The notes under the pieces: model-generated | Seen by the model: only the letters and a program-made list of their open reading frames with translations | Told to the model about the DNA's origin: nothing | Databases searched by the model: none | Assembly: GCF_013141425.1 (NCBI RefSeq) | Contig: NZ_JABFRA010000056.1 | Coordinates: forward strand, 1-41,799 | Source: Methylotenera sp. | GTDB taxonomy: Bacteria; Pseudomonadota; Gammaproteobacteria; Burkholderiales; Methylophilaceae | Reading direction: 5' to 3' | DNA: 41,799 nucleotides | Position numbers and translations under genes: made by a program | In this document: positions 18,497 to 25,613 of the stretch, piece by piece | Layout: each line of letters opens with the position of its first letter | How positions within the stretch are numbered: position 1 is the first letter of the stretch

Positions 18497-19063
18497 ATGG
18501 CAATGCTACCGCGTGAAGCCGTTGAAAAGATTGGCTTCTTTTCAATAGGAAAAAATGTTCAGATTTCAGACCGAGCATCATTTTATGGTCTTGCTAGAAT
18601 TTCTGTTGGGGACAATGTTCGCATTGATGATTTCTGTGTAATTGCAGCGGGAGAAGGCGGGATATCAATCGGCAATAATGTTCATATTGCCGTTAGTGCT
18701 TCAATTATTGGCGCAGGAAAGATCACGCTCTCCGATTTTAGTGGAGTATCGTCTAGAGTATCAATCTATTCAAGTAGTGATGATTACACTGGAGCCACCA
18801 TGACAAACCCTACGGTGCCTAGTCAGTTCACAGGTGTTACACATGCCGATGTATTTCTTGGGCGTCATGTAATTGTTGGTAGTGGAAGTGTAATTTTGCC
18901 TGGTGTAACGATAGAAGAGGGGGCAGCTATCGGAGCGCTTACTTTAGTAAATAAGAACTGTGAGGCGTTTGGCATTTATATGGGTAATCCTGCTAGGCGA
19001 ATATCTGAACGCAAGCGTGATTTACTGGAACTAGAGAAGCAATATTTGAGTACTCAAAATTAA
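18497..19063 (+). CDS. Left-handed beta-helix acyltransferase
   Basis: A 188-residue enzyme of the hexapeptide-repeat (WbbJ/maltose O-acetyltransferase-like) class that should move an acyl group from CoA to a sugar. Repeats such as ISVGDNVRIDDFCVIAAG, ISIGNNVHIAVSASIIGAG and VFLGRHVIVGSGSVILPGVTIEEGAAIGA mark the helix, and the C-terminus GIYMGNPARRISERKR is typical. AAGGAG lies eight bases before the ATG and the gene starts right after the aminotransferase stop, so they are cotranslated. The likely job is acylation of the amino sugar made by the preceding enzyme; whether N- or O-acylation cannot be read. Confidence 0.87.
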   Translation: MAMLPREAVEKIGFFSIGKNVQISDRASFYGLARISVGDNVRIDDFCVIAAGEGGISIGNNVHIAVSASIIGAGKITLSDFSGVSSRVSIYSSSDDYTGATMTNPTVPSQFTGVTHADVFLGRHVIVGSGSVILPGVTIEEGAAIGALTLVNKNCEAFGIYMGNPARRISERKRDLLELEKQYLSTQN

Positions 19064-19084
19064 TATTAATTAGGAATATTTAGC

Positions 19085-20107
19085 ATGAAAACATTTTTAC
19101 ATGTAGGTTGTGGCCCTCAATATTTTGACGTGGTAACTAAAAAACCAAGCCGTCCAATGGGGTTTAATGTTGAAAATTGGCATGAGCTTCGCTTGGATAT
19201 CAATCCAGAAGTAAAGCCTGATGTAATTGGTACCATGACTGACATGTCGGCGTTGGCTTCAGGCAGTGTGGATGCGATTTTCTCATCCCATAATATTGAG
19301 CATTTGTACCCGCATGAAGTGCCAATTGCGCTAGCAGAGTTTAACCGAGTGTTACGTCCAGATGGATTTGTCGTTATTACCTGTCCAGATTTGCAATCGG
19401 TTTGTGCTTTAGTCGCGCAAGGAAAGCTTACTGAGCCTGCTTATATTTCTCCTGCAGGCCCTATTGCACCATTAGATATCCTGTACGGACATCGGCCACC
19501 AATGAGTCAGGGTAATCTTTATATGTCACATCGGTGTGGGTTTACCTTAAATGTGTTGCTTGCTACGTTAGAATCTGCCGGTTTTGCTAATACGATAGGA
19601 TTGTGCAGAGTCGATTGCTTTGATTTGTGGGCAGTGGCTAGTGTTTCAAGTCTTGAAGACTATCAACTATTAAGTATTGCAAATACACATTTTCCTCCTG
19701 AAGCTGGAGCCGCTAAACACAGGCCTCAGACTGAACGCGAGTTAGAACAAGCGGTAGACGAGGTTTTGGCAATTGCAGTACACCATCAAAATACGGGCAA
19801 TATTAGTCAAGCGGAACAACTCTACCGTGAGATTCTAGAGATTCAGCCACGTCATGCGCAAGCAAGTCATAATTTAGGGGTGATAGAAGCCAGTACTAAG
19901 GGCGCTGCTGCTGCACTTTCAAGGTTAGAGTGTGCAGTGGAATCAGAGCCCACAAATGAACAGTATTGGGTAAGCTACATTGATGCACTGATGCAGTCTG
20001 GCTTGACTGATGCTGTAACAAAAATGCTTGCGCTAGGTCAGAAGCAGGGATTATCAGCAGAAACTGCACAATTACTTGCTGCAGAATATGAGCAAACGCT
20101 TGTTTAG
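19085..20107 (+). CDS. SAM-dependent methyltransferase fused to a TPR module
   Basis: A 340-residue two-part protein. Residues 1-210 are a class I methyltransferase: FLHVGCGPQYFDV (SAM loop), RLDINPEVKPDVIG, AIFSSHNIEHLYPHEVPIAL and FNRVLRPDGFVVITCPDLQSV. Residues about 217-340 are a TPR module that closely resembles residues 1108-1230 of the giant glycosyltransferase, sharing HNLGVI and QYWV.YIDALMQSG. TAGGAA sits before the ATG. It could methylate the flagellin glycan, as VioM does in Pseudomonas syringae, with the TPR tail docking it to the glycosyltransferase or a common partner. That role is inference. Confidence 0.85.
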   Translation: MKTFLHVGCGPQYFDVVTKKPSRPMGFNVENWHELRLDINPEVKPDVIGTMTDMSALASGSVDAIFSSHNIEHLYPHEVPIALAEFNRVLRPDGFVVITCPDLQSVCALVAQGKLTEPAYISPAGPIAPLDILYGHRPPMSQGNLYMSHRCGFTLNVLLATLESAGFANTIGLCRVDCFDLWAVASVSSLEDYQLLSIANTHFPPEAGAAKHRPQTERELEQAVDEVLAIAVHHQNTGNISQAEQLYREILEIQPRHAQASHNLGVIEASTKGAAAALSRLECAVESEPTNEQYWVSYIDALMQSGLTDAVTKMLALGQKQGLSAETAQLLAAEYEQTLV

Positions 20108-20131
20108 CGAGTCAGTTTGCAATCACTACAT

Positions 20132-21193
20132 ATGCCGTTGAATTGCACCTTAAATGCCGTAATCATTGCTAAAAACGAATCAAGTTCTATTGGCAAGTGT
20201 ATTGAAAGCGTAATCAGTTCAGTAGATCGTGTTGTTGTTTATGATACGGGTTCTACTGATAATACAGTCAATATCGCAATTGCGGCAGGCGCAGCAGTGT
20301 TGCAAGGTAGTTGGCAAGATGATTTTTCACTTGCTCGGAATGCCGCTTTAGCTTATGCAGATGCAGACTGGAACCTCATTATTGATTCGGACGAGTGGCT
20401 AATAAGTGGTGGCGATAATTTACGGACTTTAATTTCAGGCGATGCTTTTCTAGGCGTTGTTTCAGTGCGTAGCGATTATGAGGTTGCCGATGCGCAATCT
20501 GTCGCAAATTCCTGGATTACGCGATTACTTCCCCGTGGTGTTTTATATCAAGGCCGCATTCATGAACAACCGCAATCTAATCTACCGCGTGTACGCGTTC
20601 CACTGGTATTTGGCCATGACGGCTATACCAAAATAAAACAGGAAAAAAAAGCAGGGCGTAATCGTAAACTACTGGAACTAGAGCTTGATAAATTGCCAGA
20701 AGATGCTTATTTACGTTATCAAATCGGCAAAGACTGTGAGGTGGCAGATGATTATTCTGCAGCCTGTTTACATTACAAAATGTCTTTAGGCCTTACTTCC
20801 AAAAACGCGACTTATTACCATGATTTGCTCGTTAGGTTGTTACATTGCCTAAGCAGATTGCAATTATTTGAGCAGGGCATTCAATTAGTCAATGAGGCGA
20901 TGCCCGATTTTTCTGATTCTCCCGACTTTTTCTTTGTGTATGGCAACCTTTTATTAGACTGTGCCGTAAGTAGGCCACAAGAGGCTTTTGAAAAATGGTT
21001 GCCTTTAGCTGAACTGGCTTGGCGAAGATGTATTGAAATAGGCGAGCGCCCAAATTTAGAAGGCAATGTTATTGGCCGTGGCAGTTACCTCGCCGCACAT
21101 AATCTGGCGGTCATTTTCCGTGGCCGTGGCAACCTAGAAAAAGCCAATCAATACGATATTCTTGCAAAAAAATTGCAAAACGCAGCCTTGTAA
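20132..21193 (+). CDS. Family 2 glycosyltransferase with TPR-like C-terminus
   Basis: A GT-A fold glycosyltransferase of about 353 residues. The N-terminus LNAVIIAKNESSSIGKCIESV is the nucleotide-sugar-binding strand, VYDTGSTDNTV is the second family motif, and IIDSDEWL is the DxD-type metal site. The region after GRIHEQPQ is helical and TPR-like, as in WaaE/KdtX-like or flagellin/SunS-type GT2 proteins. The frame opens with a TTG 15 bases upstream; I prefer the ATG (MPLNCTLNAVI), though neither has a clear ribosome binding site. Last gene of the glycosylation group, 24 bases after the methyltransferase stop and 369 before fliC. Confidence 0.85.
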   Translation: MPLNCTLNAVIIAKNESSSIGKCIESVISSVDRVVVYDTGSTDNTVNIAIAAGAAVLQGSWQDDFSLARNAALAYADADWNLIIDSDEWLISGGDNLRTLISGDAFLGVVSVRSDYEVADAQSVANSWITRLLPRGVLYQGRIHEQPQSNLPRVRVPLVFGHDGYTKIKQEKKAGRNRKLLELELDKLPEDAYLRYQIGKDCEVADDYSAACLHYKMSLGLTSKNATYYHDLLVRLLHCLSRLQLFEQGIQLVNEAMPDFSDSPDFFFVYGNLLLDCAVSRPQEAFEKWLPLAELAWRRCIEIGERPNLEGNVIGRGSYLAAHNLAVIFRGRGNLEKANQYDILAKKLQNAAL

Positions 21194-21358
21194 ATATCCT
21201 TTTATCTTATTACCAATTACCTTGGCAACTACCTTTTTTAGTGTGTTTATGCACTCATATACTAAAACCACACTGTAGTCTTACATACAATTTTTATATT
21301 TAACGTAATGATTATTAAGTAATAATTAATAAAATCTGGTTAAATTTCCAGTTCATCC

Positions 21359-21385
21359 TAAAGTTTTAACTAAACCCTCCGATAC
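21359..21385 (+). promoter_or_regulatory. Sigma-28 (FliA) promoter of fliC
   Basis: TAAAGTTT, 11 bases, TCCGATAC matches the flagellar class III consensus TAAAGTTT-N11-GCCGATAA at all eight -35 positions and six of eight -10 positions. It lies about 175 bases before fliC, giving a long leader. Confidence 0.85.
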
Positions 21386-21424
21386 CCTTTACATCAGGAT
21401 TGCTTATTCGGCAAAACGAAAAAA

Positions 21425-21523
21425 AGAAAATTTAAGCCTTACCCTAAATTTTCTGAAAAGCTTACCGATAACAGTAACAACAGCGGCGCAAATAGAAATT
21501 AAACGCATCGCTAACAGTAACAA
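21425..21523 (+). promoter_or_regulatory. Structured leader of fliC
   Basis: The leader contains a perfect 10-base inverted repeat, AGAAAATTTA (21425-21434) and TAAATTTTCT (21445-21454), with a 10-base loop. Downstream is a direct repeat TAACAGTAACAA at 21469-21480 and 21512-21523. The start codon follows TTAGGAGA. Such a leader could control mRNA stability or translation (for example by CsrA, whose core site GGA occurs at the ribosome binding site), but no regulator is shown by the sequence. Confidence 0.5.
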
Positions 21524-21562
21524 GGTGTAATTGAATTTTTATTTAAATTTAGGAGAATTATC

Positions 21563-22360
21563 ATGGCTTCAGTAATTAATACCAACATTGCTTCATTAAA
21601 CACACAACGTAACTTATCTGCTTCACAGCACTCACTTTCTACTTCATTGCAACGCTTATCTTCAGGTTTGCGTATCAACAGTGCTAAAGATGATGCGGCG
21701 GGCTTAGCGATTGCGACACGTATGGATTCACAAGTACGTGGTCAACAAGTTGCTATCCGTAACGCAAACGATGCAATCTCATTTGCACAAGTGGCTGAAG
21801 GTGGCTTGTCTAAACAAACCGATGCATTACAACGTATGCGTGAACTTGCAGTTCAGTCTTTAAACGGCACTAACACAACGACTGACCAAGCTAACTTAGA
21901 TGCAGAGTTTACACAATTGACTGCAGAGGTAACACGCTTAGCAACTGCAACAAAATTTAATGGTACCGCAGTGTTTGGCGCCTCACAAACTTTCCAAGTT
22001 GGTGCAGATGCTGGTGACACAATTACTACGGCTTCTGTAGCTGCGGCGACTATTGCTGGTACTGTTTCTACTACAGCGGGTGCCTCTGCTGCCGTTACTG
22101 CGATTGATGCCGCTCTAACTGCTGCCAATACTAACCGTGCGACATTAGGTGCTATCCAAAACCGTTTTGAGTCAGTGGTAAGCAACTTACAAGTTTCTGT
22201 AGAAAACCAATCAGCAGCTAAATCTCGCATTGTAGATGCAGACTTTGCGGCAGAAACAGCTAACTTGACTCGCGGCCAAATCTTGCAACAAGCAGGTACA
22301 GCAATGTTAGCGCAAGCGAACTCCTTGCCTAATGGTGTGCTAGCACTGTTAAGAGGTTAA
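21563..22360 (+). CDS. fliC: Flagellin
   Basis: The filament subunit, exported by the flagellar type III system. At 265 residues it is short: conserved D0/D1 N-terminus (MASVINTNIASLNTQRNLS, LQRLSSGLRINSAKDDAAGL) and C-terminus (SRIVDADFAAETANLTRGQILQQ, ending ALLRG) flank a small centre with no D2/D3 domains. Residues about 150-180 are rich in Thr, Ser and Ala (DTITTASVAAATIAGTVSTT) and are the best candidate sites for O-glycosylation by the genes just upstream. TTAGGAGA precedes the ATG. It has its own sigma-28 promoter and is followed by a hairpin, so it should be made in large amounts separately from flaG. Confidence 0.97.
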   Translation: MASVINTNIASLNTQRNLSASQHSLSTSLQRLSSGLRINSAKDDAAGLAIATRMDSQVRGQQVAIRNANDAISFAQVAEGGLSKQTDALQRMRELAVQSLNGTNTTTDQANLDAEFTQLTAEVTRLATATKFNGTAVFGASQTFQVGADAGDTITTASVAAATIAGTVSTTAGASAAVTAIDAALTAANTNRATLGAIQNRFESVVSNLQVSVENQSAAKSRIVDADFAAETANLTRGQILQQAGTAMLAQANSLPNGVLALLRG

Positions 22361-22390
22361 TTAGCAATTTTAAAGTTTAAACCCTTATCA

Positions 22391-22420
22391 CCCACAGGCC
22401 TGATCAGTCTGTGGGGTTTT
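22391..22420 (+). terminator. Hairpin between fliC and flaG
   Basis: CCCACAG, an 11-base loop and CTGTGGG followed by GTTTT form an intrinsic terminator with a short T tract. flaG has its AAAGGAG site immediately after it, so leakage through this hairpin probably sets the low level of flaG relative to fliC. Confidence 0.75.
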
Positions 22421-22435
22421 GCAAAGGAGAGAATC

Positions 22436-22819
22436 ATGTTCAACACATCAATAGATGGTTATGGCTCAGTTAGAAAACTGGCTGCTGTGCAAACTGCCAG
22501 CAGCCAAAATGCCATTGAAAAGACAACAAGCCCAGGTGGGCTTAAGCCCGTTGTGGGAGCTGAAACTAAAGTGGATGTTAAGCCTGCTGTAGTGAATAAG
22601 GCAGATTTAGAAACGGCAGTTAAAAAGCTAAATGAATTAGTTGCACCTGCACTGCAAACTGTACAGTTTTCACTGGATGATCAGACAGAACGCATGGTGG
22701 TGAAAGTGGTGGATACCGCTTCTAAGCAAGTGCTAAGACAAATACCAAATGAAGAAGTATTGGCTATGTCAAAAACTCTGGATAAGCTACAGGGGTTGAT
22801 GATTAGGCAAACTGCTTAA
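22436..22819 (+). CDS. flaG: FlaG family flagellar protein
   Basis: A 127-residue protein. Residues about 55-127 are the FlaG domain: KKLNELVAPALQTVQFSLDDQTERMVVKVVDTASKQVLRQIPNEEVL. The N-terminal half is low-complexity. FlaG proteins are encoded next to flagellin in many bacteria and influence filament length or FliD function; the mechanism is poorly known. AAAGGAG lies eight to nine bases before the ATG. Read-through from fliC is its apparent source of transcription. Confidence 0.9.
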   Translation: MFNTSIDGYGSVRKLAAVQTASSQNAIEKTTSPGGLKPVVGAETKVDVKPAVVNKADLETAVKKLNELVAPALQTVQFSLDDQTERMVVKVVDTASKQVLRQIPNEEVLAMSKTLDKLQGLMIRQTA

Positions 22820-22871
22820 TCGTTGTTTGTTTCATCGCTAAGGTTTTTTACTAAGTGTGAAAGCACTTTTA

Positions 22872-22924
22872 AAGTCGTAGTTTCAAGTCGTAGGTAGGAG
22901 CGATCTAAAGATCGCTCCTACCTA
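22872..22924 (+). repeat. REP-like palindrome between flaG and fliD
   Basis: A perfect 16-base inverted repeat (TAGGTAGGAGCGATCT at 22891-22906 and its complement at 22909-22924) with only two bases between arms. The GTAGGAGC core resembles REP sequences of Pseudomonas and Xanthomonas that are spread by RAYT (TnpA_REP) transposases. A 9-base direct repeat AAGTCGTAG (22872-22880, 22885-22893) abuts its left side. There is no T tract after it, so it would be a poor intrinsic terminator. Copy number in the genome is unknown. Confidence 0.6.
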
Positions 22925-22978
22925 TTTGTGCTTTGATTTTCTTTGCATTTTGATTTAAGGCATTAAAGTAGATTTAAT

Positions 22979-23006
22979 TAAAGTTTTTGAATAATCGTGT
23001 CGATAT
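22979..23006 (+). promoter_or_regulatory. Sigma-28 promoter of the fliD operon
   Basis: TAAAGTTT, 12 bases, GTCGATAT. The -35 half is identical to that of fliC; the spacer is one base longer and the -10 half matches GCCGATAA at six of eight positions. It lies about 65 bases before fliD. Confidence 0.65.
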
Positions 23007-23069
23007 ATACTTAATGGCGATTAATTTAGTCGCGTTAAATATAGTCATCGTTGTATAAGGATATTCAAA

Positions 23070-24737
23070 ATGAGTATTTCATCTGCAGGTTTAGGTTCAG
23101 GTTTAGATGTGAATGGCATCGTAACCAGTTTGATGGCGATTGAACAAAAGCCATTAACAGCCGTTACCAAGCAAAAAACTGAATACCAATCAGAAATATC
23201 CGCCTATGGCACATTAAAAAGTGGCTTGTCTACTTTTCAAACCGCAGTCAGTGCGCTTTCAAGTGCAGCAAAATTTAATGCCCAAACTGTTACTTCAGGC
23301 AGTCCAACAGTTTTTACGGCCACTTCAGACGGTAGTGCAACCCTGGGTAGCTATGCCGTTAACGTGAGTCAATTGGCTAAATCCCAAAAATTAGCGATTT
23401 CTGGCTTTACCAATACTACTGATGTAGTTGGTACAGGCACATTGACCATTTCATTTGGTAGTTATGCAACGGTCGGTAATACATTTACCCCGAATGCGGC
23501 TAAAACAGATCTAAACCTCACCATTGATAGTTCAAACAACACACTCGCTGGCGTGCGAGATGCCATCAACGCTGCAAATTCCAGCGTGAGTGCGACAATT
23601 ATTAACGATGGTACAAGCAATCATTTAGTTATCACTTCAAAAGATACTGGTGAAGTGAATAGCTTAAAAATAGTGGTGGCCGATAGTGGTGATGGAAATA
23701 ATACTGATACGCTAGGTTTATCCAGATTGGCTTATGACCCTACAGCAGCTGCAGGTAGCGGCAAAAACTTGACGCAGATGCAAGCCGCACAAAATGCACT
23801 CTTAGATATTGATGGCATTGCTGTAGTAAAAGCGAGCAATACCGTGACTGATGCGATTAGTGGGGTAACGCTCAACTTACTGACCACCAGTAGTGGAACA
23901 AGCGCAAATTTAGGCATTGCCAGCAATAAAGACAAAGTTAAAGAATCCATTACGGCTTTTGTTGATGCCTATAACAAATTAGACACCACTCTGCGTAGCC
24001 TGACGAAATACGATGAAACTGGCAAGGCTTCTGGTGCATTGCTAGGTGATGCAACGGCTAGATCAGTCATCAATCAGTTAAAGTCTGTGATGACAAAATC
24101 TATCACAACAGGCAATGGCTTAACAACACTCAGTCAAGTTGGTGTGTCTTTTCAGCGAGACGGTAAGTTGGCCTTAGACGCAACTAAGTTGGATGCCGCA
24201 GTTGCAACTAATTTTAGTGATATTGCCAGCCTGTTTGCTACGACGGCTAAATCAACCGATTCACAAGTCACCTATCTTGGCAGCACCAGCAAGACTCAGG
24301 CTGGCACTTATGCAATTAATGTGACTGGATTCGCTCCGACGACCGGTACGATTAACGGTGTAACCGCCACAGGTTCTGGCACTAATCTAATTGGTGCTGT
24401 GGGCGATGCAAGCGAAGGTCTGAATGTAAAAGTGACGAGTGGTGCACTTGGTGCGCGAGGCACAGTTAATTTTAGTATTGGTTATGCCGCGCAATTTGAT
24501 AGTTTAGTGACTAGTTTATTAAGTGAGAGTGGAATTTTAGCTTCAAGAACAGAAGGTATTAACAGTTCGATTAAACGCTTAGATAAACAAGCGGAGTCAA
24601 TCACTGTGCGCTTAACCGCCATCGAGGCACGTTATCGTGCGCAATTCACTAAGTTGGATACGCTAATGTCTAGTATGAGTACCACAAGCGCTTTCTTAAC
24701 CCAGCAAATTGCCACAATTAATGCGAACAGCAACTAA
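23070..24737 (+). CDS. fliD: Flagellar filament cap protein FliD (HAP2)
   Basis: A 555-residue cap protein that folds and inserts flagellin at the filament tip. The N-terminal FliD_N region begins SISSAGLGSGLDVNGIVTSLMAIEQKPL; the middle has a flagellin IN-like motif, and the C-terminal helical region (LLSESGILASRTEGINSSIKRLDKQAESITVRL...AIEARYRAQFTKLDTLMSSM) is the standard cap-leg. ATAAGGATA precedes the ATG. It heads an operon with fliS, fliT and two export-related genes, behind a sigma-28 promoter. Confidence 0.96.
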   Translation: MSISSAGLGSGLDVNGIVTSLMAIEQKPLTAVTKQKTEYQSEISAYGTLKSGLSTFQTAVSALSSAAKFNAQTVTSGSPTVFTATSDGSATLGSYAVNVSQLAKSQKLAISGFTNTTDVVGTGTLTISFGSYATVGNTFTPNAAKTDLNLTIDSSNNTLAGVRDAINAANSSVSATIINDGTSNHLVITSKDTGEVNSLKIVVADSGDGNNTDTLGLSRLAYDPTAAAGSGKNLTQMQAAQNALLDIDGIAVVKASNTVTDAISGVTLNLLTTSSGTSANLGIASNKDKVKESITAFVDAYNKLDTTLRSLTKYDETGKASGALLGDATARSVINQLKSVMTKSITTGNGLTTLSQVGVSFQRDGKLALDATKLDAAVATNFSDIASLFATTAKSTDSQVTYLGSTSKTQAGTYAINVTGFAPTTGTINGVTATGSGTNLIGAVGDASEGLNVKVTSGALGARGTVNFSIGYAAQFDSLVTSLLSESGILASRTEGINSSIKRLDKQAESITVRLTAIEARYRAQFTKLDTLMSSMSTTSAFLTQQIATINANSN

Positions 24738-24769
24738 TTTAATAATTAAAATAGAAAAAGGATACGATC

Positions 24770-25249
24770 ATGTTTGGACTTAATCAACGCGGAGTTAATG
24801 TATACGCCAAAGTCGGTTTGGAAACGGGCGTGGTGGCCGCAAGCCCAAATAAATTAATTGTGATGCTTTATGAGGGCGCGATTAGTGCTTGTTACAGCGC
24901 CATTACTTATATGCAAAAGGAAGATATCCCTAACAAAGGTGCCATGCTGTCAAAGGCGATTTCGATTATCGAAAGTGGATTGCGCTTAAGTTTGGATAAA
25001 AAAGTAGGTGGTGAAATTGCCGAAAGTCTAGATGCACTCTACGCCTATATGAGTAAGCGATTGATGATGGCGAATATTCACAATAAACCAGAATTAGTGC
25101 ATGAAGTGATTAAATTGCTGTTAGATTTAAAAACAGCGTGGGAAACCATCGCTAGTTCACCTGTTGTCTCGGCAGAAGTGGCTAATATAATACCAAATCA
25201 GGTTGCGGCTACAATTAACCGCAATGTTGCACAATACGCGAAGGTTTAA
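24770..25249 (+). CDS. fliS: Flagellar export chaperone FliS
   Basis: A 159-residue four-helix chaperone that binds the C-terminus of flagellin and prevents early polymerisation. Family marks are GVNVYAKVGLETGVVAASPNKL, IVMLYEGAISA, DIPNKGAMLSKAISIIESGLRLSLD and LDALYAYMSKRLMMANI. AAAAAGGA lies before the ATG. The C-terminal tail after about residue 130 is longer than in E. coli FliS. Confidence 0.95.
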   Translation: MFGLNQRGVNVYAKVGLETGVVAASPNKLIVMLYEGAISACYSAITYMQKEDIPNKGAMLSKAISIIESGLRLSLDKKVGGEIAESLDALYAYMSKRLMMANIHNKPELVHEVIKLLLDLKTAWETIASSPVVSAEVANIIPNQVAATINRNVAQYAKV

Positions 25250-25274
25250 AACAGTTTAATTTAAAGGTGTATCA

Positions 25275-25598
25275 ATGGAACAGCAAAACACAATTGTGAT
25301 TTATGAAACCGTCGCAGGGCTCACAAAAGAAATGTTAGCCGCAGCCAGACAGCAGGATTGGGAAGCTCTGTCAGCACTTGAGGCAGATTGCGCACAGCAC
25401 ATTGCTACATTAAAGATGGCTGAAGAACCTCAATCACTATCGCGTGATGTGCGTGCGCGCAAGTTGGCGAGCATTAAAAGCATCCTTGCAGATGATCGTG
25501 AAATTCGTAATATTGTTTCACCCTGGATGGTGCGCCTGAATTCATTGATGAGTAGTTTGCAAATGGAAGGTAAACTGACGCGGGCTTACAAGCAGTAA
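25275..25598 (+). CDS. fliT: FliT-like flagellar chaperone
   Basis: A 107-residue helical protein placed exactly where FliT is expected, after fliS. Features that fit are the short length, an all-helical profile and WEALSALEADCAQHIATLK plus IKSILADDREIRNIVSPWM. FliT binds FliD and, in enterics, restrains FlhDC. Sequence conservation in this family is low, so the call leans on position and profile. AAAGGTG precedes the ATG. Confidence 0.82.
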   Translation: MEQQNTIVIYETVAGLTKEMLAAARQQDWEALSALEADCAQHIATLKMAEEPQSLSRDVRARKLASIKSILADDREIRNIVSPWMVRLNSLMSSLQMEGKLTRAYKQ

Positions 25599-25613
25599 CG
25601 CGTCACACTTAAG

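Noticed and set aside
22891-22924. The long palindrome after flaG as an intrinsic terminator
   Set aside because: No T run follows on either side, and the GTAGGAGC core fits a REP-type element better.
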